64,000 nt of DNA from Aestuariibacter sp. GS-14 (GTDB lineage Bacteria; Pseudomonadota; Gammaproteobacteria; Enterobacterales; Alteromonadaceae): assembly GCF_006494365.1 (NCBI RefSeq), contig NZ_VHIP01000001.1, forward strand, positions 62,001 through 126,000, in the 5' to 3' direction. Positions 27,670 through 35,780 of the stretch are shown piece by piece. The first letter of the stretch is position 1. Each line of letters opens with the position of its first letter. The position numbers and the translations under genes were made by a program. Below the pieces are notes generated by a model. The model made no database searches, had not been told where the DNA came from, and worked only from the letters and a program-made list of their open reading frames with translations.

Positions 27670-29394
27670 ATGGATCTGAACCACCTCGTGGTACTGGGGT
27701 TTTTCCTCGGTACCATCGGGGCGTTGATTTTTTCAAATCAACGCCCCTCCACTATTTTCGCGCTTGCGGTGTTGGGTTTATTAGTTACTCAACAAATCAA
27801 ATTTGATGAAATTTTAGCCAATCTTACTAACAAAGGCCTGATTACACTTATTCTGTTGCTGCTTGTTAGTAGCGCCATCGACAAAACCGCCTTTATCAAA
27901 CGCCTTGCGCGAAAGCTGATAACCGCTAACTTTACCCACTCATTCTGGCGACTGTTCGGTTTAACCTTCTTTTCGTCGGCACTACTCAATAACACGGCCA
28001 TAGTTGCCAGTTTAATTGGGCCGGTAAAACAGAATCAGTATCACCCTGCTTCGCGCTTTCTGATCCCGTTATCCTATGCTGCGATTTTGGGTGGCACGGT
28101 AACCTTAATTGGTACCTCGACTAACCTGATTGTTGATAGCTTCCTGCAAGAGCATGGTCATCCAGGCTTTGGTTTTCTCGACTTTACCGTTGTGGGCCTT
28201 GGTGCAGGGTTAACGTGTGGTGTATTAATGTATGCACTTTCTCCCCTGTTGCCGAGTATTGCCAATAAGCAAAATGACTTCAGAGAATACATTGTAGAAG
28301 CGGAAGTCAGTGACGATTCTGAACTGGTTGGAAAAACCGTTGAACAGAACCACCTGCGTAACCTACCTGAGTTGTTTTTGGTTGAAGTAGTAAGAAAGCG
28401 CAAACTGATTAGCCCGGTAGGGCCGGATTTGGTGATTCAGGGTGGCGACAAACTCATTTTCTCGGGTAATGTGAAAAACCTGGATGCGCTTTCGCACATC
28501 AAAGGATTAACCACGTTTGCCGAAGCCGATGGATTAATGCGGGAAAACCTCACCGAAGTGATTGTGTCAAACCGTGCGCAAATCATAGGACAAACTATTA
28601 AAGCACTGGGCTTTCGTGCGCTTTTTGATGCCGCTGTAGTGGCTATTCGTCGCGATGGCGAGCAGCTCTCAGGCAAATTAGGTGAAATCAAGCTACAGGC
28701 TGGTGATTTTTTGTTACTGGCCGTCGGGCCGGATTTCAACTCTCGCCATAACCTGACCAAAAACTTCTTTATACTGTCTGAACAACGCATCTCGCGTCCA
28801 CTATCAACGCCACAGGAATGGATCACAGTTGGCGGCTTTTTGACCATCGTGGCCCTTGCTGCAACTGAAATACTGTCGCTGGCAGTAGGCTTGTTATTTT
28901 TCGCTGCAGTGCTGGTGGGAGCGAATGTTACGTCCAGCGGCGAAATCAAACGCAATATGCCGTTAAACCTCATCGTAGTGATTGTAGGGGCGTTGTCGCT
29001 GGCAACCGGATTGGAAAATTCAGGCGTTATTGCACTCAGTACAGACCAACTGCTGCCTTATCTGGCCGACACCAACTGGCTGGTAGCACTGATAGTAGTT
29101 TATGTTCTGACACTTGCGTTAACAGAATTTGTTACCAACAACGCTGCTGCGGCACTTATGTTTCCGTTTGCATATGGTTTGGTAGAAATTATTGGCGCAC
29201 CGCTTTTACCGTTTGCACTGGCTGTTGCATTCGCTGCAAGCGCCAGTTTTATCTCACCGTATGGTTATCAAACCAACTTATTGGTGTATAACGCAGCAAA
29301 CTATAAGTTTAGTCACTTTGTTCGATTTGGATTACCGGTCTCTATAGTGTATTCCAGTATTGTGATCACACTGCTCAACGTGTTGTATTTATAA
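27670..29394 (+). CDS. SLC13/DASS-type transporter with two TrkA-C (RCK_C) domains, probable sulfate permease
   Basis: A 574-residue inner-membrane transporter. Two sets of hydrophobic helices flank a cytosolic insert with two RCK_C domains (about residues 204-270 and 292-358). SNLT-type segments are seen as LIGTSTNLIVDSF in the first half and FVTNNAAAALMFP in the second, the two pseudo-symmetric ion and anion sites of this family. The position 17 bases after cysN as the last gene of the cys operon makes sulfate the most likely substrate. Related SLC13-type sulfate transporters are known in other bacteria and algae. Other anions cannot be excluded. A shared terminator follows. Confidence 0.82.
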   Translation: MDLNHLVVLGFFLGTIGALIFSNQRPSTIFALAVLGLLVTQQIKFDEILANLTNKGLITLILLLLVSSAIDKTAFIKRLARKLITANFTHSFWRLFGLTFFSSALLNNTAIVASLIGPVKQNQYHPASRFLIPLSYAAILGGTVTLIGTSTNLIVDSFLQEHGHPGFGFLDFTVVGLGAGLTCGVLMYALSPLLPSIANKQNDFREYIVEAEVSDDSELVGKTVEQNHLRNLPELFLVEVVRKRKLISPVGPDLVIQGGDKLIFSGNVKNLDALSHIKGLTTFAEADGLMRENLTEVIVSNRAQIIGQTIKALGFRALFDAAVVAIRRDGEQLSGKLGEIKLQAGDFLLLAVGPDFNSRHNLTKNFFILSEQRISRPLSTPQEWITVGGFLTIVALAATEILSLAVGLLFFAAVLVGANVTSSGEIKRNMPLNLIVVIVGALSLATGLENSGVIALSTDQLLPYLADTNWLVALIVVYVLTLALTEFVTNNAAAALMFPFAYGLVEIIGAPLLPFALAVAFAASASFISPYGYQTNLLVYNAANYKFSHFVRFGLPVSIVYSSIVITLLNVLYL

Positions 29395-29396
29395 TG

Positions 29397-29424
29397 AAAA
29401 ACGGCCCGTTCACGGGCCGTTTTC
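29397..29424. terminator. Bidirectional terminator between the cys operon and the REC-GGDEF gene
   Basis: aaaacggcccg (29398-29408), loop ttca, cgggccgtttt (29413-29423). A-tract and T-tract flank the stem, so it can end transcripts from both converging genes. Confidence 0.85.
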
Positions 29425-29444
29425 TTATGAACCCGAAGCGAGAG

Positions 29445-30674
29445 CTAACCCGCCAACATTTCAATTACCCTGTTTTTACCGGTATGCTTGGCCCGGTATA
29501 ATCGTTTATCTGCAACGTCAATCAGTTCTTCCAGACCACCTGTGTTACCCTCGCTTACCCCAATACTGCAAGTCATCGCAATTTTGTGCTCGGTAAACAC
29601 CAGTTCGCGTAATTTCTGCATAAATAAATCCGTGGTTTTCATTACCTCCGGATAAGGTCTTTCAGACAAAACAACAAATTCCTCGCCACCATACCGCGCT
29701 ACCAGGTCATCAGAAAAATAGCGTTTTAACAGCAGAGAGAAAGCCTCTAGCAGCTTATCCCCCGTTTTATGGCCGTAGGTATCATTGATGGGTTTAAAGT
29801 CATCTACATCAATAATGGCTACCGTGACGCTTACCTTTGCATCCAGCAGTGATTCGCCATGTTCAAACAAAAACCGGCGGTTATAGGTATTGGTTAATGG
29901 GTCGATATTTGCAGAGTCCCTTACCTGCGCCATCATCTCCTGTAGCTCCAGACTATGCAGTACACGGCAAAAGAACTCTTCATGATAAAACGGTTTACTC
30001 AGGAAATCGTTCGCACCGCTTTTAATGAATTTTGCCGACAACATGCTGTTACCTGTTGCCGAAAGACCAATAAAAATAAGATCCTGGAATTGTCGCTCCT
30101 GTCGGATCCGCTTCACTAACTGGAACCCATCCATATTGGGCATCATGTAGTCTGAAATCACCAGCTTAATGTCTTTGTGCTCGTTCAGTGCCGCCAGCGC
30201 TTCAACACCATCGTTTACGCACACTACATTGAAACGAAATTTTTGCAGAAACTGGCTCAAAAAACGCTGGCTGGTCAGTGAGTCGTCGGCAACCAATACC
30301 TTGGTTGAAAGGTTCTTGCGCAGCCGATCGATGAGTTTTACCACCTGCATGTAGGAATACCTGGATTCTTTGGTAATGTAATCCAGTACACCTTTGTCGA
30401 GTAGCATATGCCTTAAATGCTCATCAAAGTTGCCGGTGAGCACAATGGTGGGAATATCATACGGTAAGATTATGTCTACGATTTCGCCGTTAGGTGCATC
30501 CGGCAAATTGAGATCAACAATGGCGGCAAGAAACGTTTCACCACTATTCAATTGCTTTTGCGCACTGGCTAAATCTTCACACAACACGCTTTGAAAATGG
30601 GGGTTATCTTCGATTAATTTAAAGAGAATTTTTCTGACAATCGGACTGTCTTCGGTAACCAGAATTTTGTGCAT
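29445..30674 (-). CDS. Response regulator with two REC domains and GGDEF (diguanylate cyclase)
   Basis: A 409-residue soluble protein. REC1 (1-118) has phospho-acceptor Asp54 in AIVDLNLP, and REC2 (about 124-240) has Asp175 in VISDYMMPNMDG. The GGDEF domain (about 255-409) carries GGEEF at 329-333, so cyclase activity is expected. A canonical RxxD inhibitory site upstream of GGEEF is not evident. The REC-REC-GGDEF layout resembles PleD and similar regulators, where phosphorylation promotes dimerisation and c-di-GMP synthesis. No histidine kinase is adjacent. It is one of two c-di-GMP proteins in the window. Confidence 0.92.
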   Translation of the reverse strand: MHKILVTEDSPIVRKILFKLIEDNPHFQSVLCEDLASAQKQLNSGETFLAAIVDLNLPDAPNGEIVDIILPYDIPTIVLTGNFDEHLRHMLLDKGVLDYITKESRYSYMQVVKLIDRLRKNLSTKVLVADDSLTSQRFLSQFLQKFRFNVVCVNDGVEALAALNEHKDIKLVISDYMMPNMDGFQLVKRIRQERQFQDLIFIGLSATGNSMLSAKFIKSGANDFLSKPFYHEEFFCRVLHSLELQEMMAQVRDSANIDPLTNTYNRRFLFEHGESLLDAKVSVTVAIIDVDDFKPINDTYGHKTGDKLLEAFSLLLKRYFSDDLVARYGGEEFVVLSERPYPEVMKTTDLFMQKLRELVFTEHKIAMTCSIGVSEGNTGGLEELIDVADKRLYRAKHTGKNRVIEMLAG

Positions 30675-30926
30675 ATTGTTTGCTCATCAAACGTCACATC
30701 TGCATCCTAAGGAGAATAACTCAGTTCTTACCCGAAAACTTGCTCCAAGCGCCAAGTTTATACTGATGTCTAAGTCTGCTAGTCCAATGGATTCTTTTTT
30801 ACACACATTTTATAGATAAAAAAACATCTCTAAATTTAACGATATAAATAAACTTAGAATAGCTACATTCAGCAGATTGTTATTTCGGCTCCACATTCGG
30901 CTAACCGAACATCGTCACCCGTTTTT

Positions 30927-31679
30927 TTACGACAAACCCATTTTGATTAGCGCCCCGGTAAGCGTAGTGATCACAACCGACAGTAATGAGCCTATTAATA
31001 CGTATTCTGTCATGCTTCGCCCTTCATCTTTGTTAAGCTCGCCAAATCTGAAAATGGATTTAGCGGCCAGCACAAATCCCACCGCAGCGTAACTGTCTGC
31101 CAGCACAAAAGTAAGAATAAGTGTGCGCTCCAGGTACCCTATCAGCTCTCCGCCATCAATAAGTCCTTTCAAGGCACTTTGTGTTTTGGCATCGCCAGTC
31201 ACTACCGTGTATTTTTTCAGTATGCTTCCAATAACAATCGAACTAGGCTTGAAGATAAAAAGGTATCCGGCTAACACCATTATGGTGTCGGGAAACAGTG
31301 CGTGCTTAAATGCGTTTTCCAGCGTGGCCGACTCTGTCATATGAAAGGCAATGGCAGCCAGCACTGCAACATGCAGCAGTTGATCGATAGCGAAATACTT
31401 AAATTGTTCGCCCTCTTTGACACTGACTTTCCACCAGTCGATTAAAAAGTGACTCACGGCAACAATAACCACCATACTCACCATGGAATGCCACGATAGA
31501 CCGATAATGGCGGCGGGGATTAATAATCCGAATCCGTGTAATAATGCATGGGTGTAAAGTGCCCATGAACGTATACCATGAGCTTTCTTCGACGCAATCC
31601 ACGTATCTGGCTGAAGGTAAAAATCACAAAGCAGGTGTATCAATAAAAATGCGGCTATCAAGCTATAAAAATCAAACAT
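30927..31679 (-). CDS. DUF3307 integral membrane protein
   Basis: A 250-residue multi-spanning inner-membrane protein with about 6 hydrophobic segments. The HLLCDFYLQP motif near the N-terminus and SHFLIDWWK in the middle are typical of DUF3307. The ATG at 31679 is preferred over an upstream TTG because a CGGAGA site precedes it and it gives the usual MFDFYSLI start. It overlaps the 3' end of satD by 8 bases; the two families are often paired. A small hairpin (ttcgg/ccgaa, 30896-30909) lies downstream. Function is unknown. Confidence 0.82.
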   Translation of the reverse strand: MFDFYSLIAAFLLIHLLCDFYLQPDTWIASKKAHGIRSWALYTHALLHGFGLLIPAAIIGLSWHSMVSMVVIVAVSHFLIDWWKVSVKEGEQFKYFAIDQLLHVAVLAAIAFHMTESATLENAFKHALFPDTIMVLAGYLFIFKPSSIVIGSILKKYTVVTGDAKTQSALKGLIDGGELIGYLERTLILTFVLADSYAAVGFVLAAKSIFRFGELNKDEGRSMTEYVLIGSLLSVVITTLTGALIKMGLS

Positions 31680-32322
31680 CCAATGTCTCCGCAATCCGTG
31701 TGCTAAATTGTTGGTTGAGTGCCTGCATCAACGGCCATCCTGACGCTTTAAGCGATTTACTGGCGGTAGCTACGGCAATATTCAGTGTATCAGCTAATTC
31801 ACTCACCGATAAACTGTCTTCATGTTGCAGCATGGGCAATAACACTTCGCACTGCCGGGGCGTTAACTGCATAAGCTGCCGGTCCAGATACTTTAGCAAT
31901 AGCTCAAAATCAGTTACCCATTCGGTGCAATCTGAATCAAAACACAGGTATTCTGTCTTGAGTGACTTTAATCCCCTGCCTGAGCGAATAAAGGCTTCCC
32001 CCATAGATTCATCTACCAGTTCACGTATACCTTCATTGCGCGCGATGGCAAAGCTCATCCTACTGTCATACATTTTACCAAGCGACTTTATGCCTACCCG
32101 GTATAACAATACATATCGCAGCGTATTTGCCGGATCGTAAATTACGCTCTGAAATTCATCGCCCCGCCTTATACTATGGGCATTCGCCGGATGGCATTGA
32201 GAAATCCATGCTTGTATTTGCTTAATTTTACTAAGCAAACTCTCAAACTGCCGGGCTGTCAGCTTAGTTGAATTAACAATATCGCCTGTTATTACCGCAA
32301 GGGTTTTACCGGTATCGGTCAT
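31672..32322 (-). CDS. satD: SatD-family protein with C-terminal helix-turn-helix-like segment
   Basis: A 216-residue protein. The N-terminal half begins AVITGDIVNSTKL, the SatD hallmark (streptococcal SatD was described in acid tolerance). The C-terminal part (about residues 150-205) looks like a winged helix: LTPRQCEVLLPML, then LSVSELADTLNIAVATASKSLK. The ATG at 32322 has AGGA 6 bases upstream. A GTG at 32361 would place the start inside a cluster of operator-like palindromes, so it is rejected. It is the first gene of a two-gene operon with DUF3307. DNA binding and autoregulation are inferred. Confidence 0.78.
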   Translation of the reverse strand: MTDTGKTLAVITGDIVNSTKLTARQFESLLSKIKQIQAWISQCHPANAHSIRRGDEFQSVIYDPANTLRYVLLYRVGIKSLGKMYDSRMSFAIARNEGIRELVDESMGEAFIRSGRGLKSLKTEYLCFDSDCTEWVTDFELLLKYLDRQLMQLTPRQCEVLLPMLQHEDSLSVSELADTLNIAVATASKSLKASGWPLMQALNQQFSTRIAETLDV

Positions 32323-32363
32323 GATGAGTCCTAGGGGCTGCACATTTTCAGCATCCACCAAGA

Positions 32364-32437
32364 TTAGCCAAAAATGGCTAAAAATGCAAATTTAGCCAAA
32401 ATAAGCTAAAAACAAAAAATTAGCCATATAAGGCCAA
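32364..32437 (-). promoter_or_regulatory. Three 18-bp palindromes at exact 28-bp spacing upstream of satD
   Basis: Copies start at 32364, 32392 and 32420: TTAGCCA-AAAA-TGGCTAA (perfect), TTAGCCA-AAAT-AAGCTAA and TTAGCCA-TATA-AGGCCAA. The left arm is identical in all three; the right arm decays with distance from satD. The array lies in a very AT-rich stretch just upstream of the satD start and has the form of a cooperative operator. Confidence 0.72.
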
Positions 32438-32550
32438 ACAAGAAAACAGCTGAGATGATGCAACTCGGAGCCACAGCTAAATACAGATATGAAGCTGGTA
32501 AGACAAAACGCAAGCCACCATGCTGCTAACTGCATGGTGGCTCAGCAGCA

Positions 32551-35500
32551 TTACTTAACGTATTGCTGAATAATGGGCTCAATTTGCTTTGCCCATATAT
32601 CGTAACCATCTTCCTTGGGATGCAGCAGATCAGGCATCACCTCATTGGTGAGCACGCCATCCTTGGTTAAAAATGCCTTACCAAAATCAATAAATTCCAC
32701 TTGCCGCTCTTTGGCTAATGCTTTGAGCAAGACGTTGGCTTGATTGTTGTTAACACGCAACTCATCATCAGGCTGCGCACTGCGAGGGAATATTGCCTGA
32801 ATGACCACCTGTGCATCAGGTACCTGAAGCGCCAACTCATCCAAAATCGCAGCCACACCATCCCGAATACGGGTTGGGTCGTCAAAGCGATGGCCGGTGT
32901 TGTTAGTACCAATCATCAGCATCACCAGATCAGGTTTTACGTTGCCCAATTCACCATGGCGCAATCGCCACAATACGTTTTCGGTGCGATCGCCACCAAA
33001 GCCCAGGTTAAGCGTGTCGATATCCCCAAAATAGCGCTCCCACACCGATTTACCGTCACCTTCCCAGCCATGCGTAATGGAATCACCAATCATCACCAGC
33101 TTAGCAGTGCCTTGCTGCGCCTGAGCAACCTTCTCGTTGTGACGCGGCATCCACCAGTCCACGGCCCAGTATTCGTTGAGCGTATCAGGCTGAGTCGCAA
33201 TGTTGGCCGGACACTGGATTTGCTGCTCTGCCGGTACACTGGCTTCACGACGGAAATGTACATTTGCCAGCGCAAACCGCCCATCGCCACCAGTACGCAG
33301 CGTAAAAGCTCGCTGAACTTGCTTGCCATGTTCCGCATTTTCCAGCATACAATGCATAGGAATACTCACCTGTTGCCAGCCTTTGCCTTGCTTTTCCACC
33401 GCCCAATCACGCATGGCAATCATATTGCGACAGTTAATATTGCAGTCCAGGATCACATCCAGGCGGCCTTTTTCCATATCATCAATACGAATATCGAATT
33501 CCAGCGCGCCATTTGGGTAGAACGGCGACAGGTCGAGCTGACCGCCCGCAATAAACAGTCCCGACATCCAGTCTTGTTTAAAGGTCACCAGCAAGGCATC
33601 TTCCTGAATGTCCTTGTCGGTGGTTTCAACGGTGACGGTGCCATCCGGTAACTGCGCAAACGCGCCGCTAAATATCTGATCCCGCTGACTGTTATTTAAA
33701 AACACATTGAACGGCTGAAGCGGGCGACCCGCATACAATGCGATATCCTGCACACCCTCGCCAGCCACACCCGACACATCCTCATCTAACTGCGCAACGG
33801 TCTTGCCTTTCGCATAGGTCAGGCCATAGCCGTAGGCAAACAGCGGGTCGTAGTTATCATCACCCACATTCAGCGTATCCTGTAGCGGGGTTTTCGGCCA
33901 GGAAAAGGCCAGTGTGCCGGTAAAGTCATACACGGGGTCACTACTGCTATCGCCTACCAGTACATCGGCGATCCCCTGTGCTTCACTGCCCGGTAACCAG
34001 GCAGCAACAAAAGCATCTGACGCATTAATGTAAGGCGTCACCCACAAAGGTCTACCAGACAAAAACACCGACACAACCGGTATACCATCAGCCTGTAATT
34101 GCTTCAGCAGTGTCAGCGTTTCATGCTTGCCGGGGGAGAACTCCAGCGTATTAATATCGCCTTGTCCTTCTGCGTAAGGATCCTCGCCAAACACCACCAC
34201 AGCCACATCGGGTTTGGTTGCATACTCGCCTTGCGCGGAATAAGTGACATTGCCACCAGCGGCAGACATGGCTTGCTCAAATCCTTGCAGAATACTGGTC
34301 GCGCCCACGTAATCAGCTTGCTGCGTGCCGGTACCCTGCCAGGTAACCGTCCAGCCACCACTTTGCTTGGCCAAATCATTCGCGCCGTCGCCCGCTACCA
34401 ATACGTTGGCATTGGCGGCAATCGGCAGCGTGCGATTGTTGTTCTTCAATAGCACCAACGACTCGCGAACCGCCTGACGAGCCACGTCGCGGTGTGCTTC
34501 GCTACCAACAACGGTATTATTCCCACCTAATTCACGCTCAAGCGGGCCTTTGCCATTAAACAGACCCAGTTGTTTTTTGACCAGTAAAATACGGGAAACC
34601 GCTTCGTTCAAGCGGCTTTCTGTGATGTTACCCGCCAGCACCTGCGCTAGCGTATTGGCGTACATGGCTTTCCAATCGTAGGGCACCATTACCAAATCCA
34701 GTCCGGCATTTACCGTTTGGAAGCAGCTGTCGTTAGTACAACCCGGCAATTGCCCGTGGCCATTCCAGTCTCCAACCACAAAGCCGTTGAAATCGAGCTT
34801 GTCGCGCAGAATGTCATTCAACAAATAGCGATTGCCGTGCATTTTGTCACCATTCCATGACGAGAAGCTCGCCATTACGGTGAGTGCACCGGCATCCAGC
34901 GTCGAGAAGTACCCCGGTGCGTGTAAGCGGATCAGGTCGGCTTCTGACACTGCGGTATCGCCCTGATCATCGCCTCCTGTGGTACCACCATCGCCCAGGT
35001 AATGCTTAACCGACGCTAGCGTGTGCGACTCATCCAGAAAGGATGGCGTACCGGGTTTGCCTTGCATACCGGTAACCAGTGCCGCGCCAAGTGACGCAAC
35101 GCGGTTCGGGTGCTCAGAATAAGACTCATAGGTTCTGCCCCACCGGTCGTTCCGCGCAACGGCAACCGTAGGCGCAAAGATCCACTCGATCCCGGATGCG
35201 CGCACTTCCCGCGCAGTCACTTCGCCAATGCGCGTCATTAATTCAACATTGTTGGCAGCGCCCAAGCCAATGTTATGTGGAAAAATAGTCGCGCCTATTA
35301 GATTGCCATGACCATGCACGGCATCGGTTCCCCACAATACAGGGATTGCCACTTCGCCGTTTTCACTGGTTGCCGTGGCATCATAAAAAGACTGGGCAAA
35401 GACTGCCCAGTCACGGGCGGTGGCAGCGGCCTGTCGGTTGGGAACAGAGCCACCACCATTTAAAATAGAACCAATATGGTATTGCCGGGCTTCGGCAGGC

Positions 35501-35778
35501 GTAATGGTTTGAATTTCCGCCTGCATTAACTGACCCACTTTCTGTTCAGTGCTCATTCGGGCCACTAAATCAGCTACAAACGCCTTGTCTTCCTCAGCAT
35601 AAATAATAGGGCTTTGCAGTGTCGGCCAGTGGGGTGTTTCAACGGAATCCGCTTTCGATGTTGGATCCGGTGCCGTAGCACTGGTACAAGCGACCAGTGC
35701 TACGCTCGCAAAGGCTGCCACAATCAGCGACAGCTTGCCCTTAGTAGAAGGTGTATTCATAAACAGTATCTTACGCAT
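32551..35778 (-). CDS. GH3 glucosidase lipoprotein fused to a C-terminal SGNH esterase
   Basis: A 1075-residue lipoprotein (lipobox LVAC). The GH3 (beta/alpha) and sandwich domains span about residues 50-640, with nucleophile Asp337 in VVGDWNGHG. A beta-rich domain like that of ExoP-type GH3 enzymes follows (about 660-870). From residue 893 an SGNH/GDSL hydrolase is fused: Ser900 in MIGDSITHG, the Gly block GFGGDRTEN, Asn in IGTNNTG, and Asp1050/His1053 in DLLHPKEDGYD. The GH3 part should cleave the beta-glucan backbone, and the SGNH part may deacetylate the glycan. It is the last gene of the xyloglucan-type operon, 2 bases after GH31. An internal ATG seven codons in (MNTPSTKG) is a possible alternative start. 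Domain calls are firm; the ester substrate is inferred. Confidence 0.9.
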   Translation of the reverse strand: MRKILFMNTPSTKGKLSLIVAAFASVALVACTSATAPDPTSKADSVETPHWPTLQSPIIYAEEDKAFVADLVARMSTEQKVGQLMQAEIQTITPAEARQYHIGSILNGGGSVPNRQAAATARDWAVFAQSFYDATATSENGEVAIPVLWGTDAVHGHGNLIGATIFPHNIGLGAANNVELMTRIGEVTAREVRASGIEWIFAPTVAVARNDRWGRTYESYSEHPNRVASLGAALVTGMQGKPGTPSFLDESHTLASVKHYLGDGGTTGGDDQGDTAVSEADLIRLHAPGYFSTLDAGALTVMASFSSWNGDKMHGNRYLLNDILRDKLDFNGFVVGDWNGHGQLPGCTNDSCFQTVNAGLDLVMVPYDWKAMYANTLAQVLAGNITESRLNEAVSRILLVKKQLGLFNGKGPLERELGGNNTVVGSEAHRDVARQAVRESLVLLKNNNRTLPIAANANVLVAGDGANDLAKQSGGWTVTWQGTGTQQADYVGATSILQGFEQAMSAAGGNVTYSAQGEYATKPDVAVVVFGEDPYAEGQGDINTLEFSPGKHETLTLLKQLQADGIPVVSVFLSGRPLWVTPYINASDAFVAAWLPGSEAQGIADVLVGDSSSDPVYDFTGTLAFSWPKTPLQDTLNVGDDNYDPLFAYGYGLTYAKGKTVAQLDEDVSGVAGEGVQDIALYAGRPLQPFNVFLNNSQRDQIFSGAFAQLPDGTVTVETTDKDIQEDALLVTFKQDWMSGLFIAGGQLDLSPFYPNGALEFDIRIDDMEKGRLDVILDCNINCRNMIAMRDWAVEKQGKGWQQVSIPMHCMLENAEHGKQVQRAFTLRTGGDGRFALANVHFRREASVPAEQQIQCPANIATQPDTLNEYWAVDWWMPRHNEKVAQAQQGTAKLVMIGDSITHGWEGDGKSVWERYFGDIDTLNLGFGGDRTENVLWRLRHGELGNVKPDLVMLMIGTNNTGHRFDDPTRIRDGVAAILDELALQVPDAQVVIQAIFPRSAQPDDELRVNNNQANVLLKALAKERQVEFIDFGKAFLTKDGVLTNEVMPDLLHPKEDGYDIWAKQIEPIIQQYVK

Positions 35779-35780
35779 AG

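Noticed and set aside
32364-32437. Possible short CRISPR array
   Set aside because: The 18-bp units are palindromic operators with 10-bp gaps of no spacer character; no cas genes are near.
32740-33651. 303-codon open frame on the plus strand inside the GH3-SGNH gene
   Set aside because: Antisense shadow of conserved SGNH and GH3 domain codons; composition is not protein-like.
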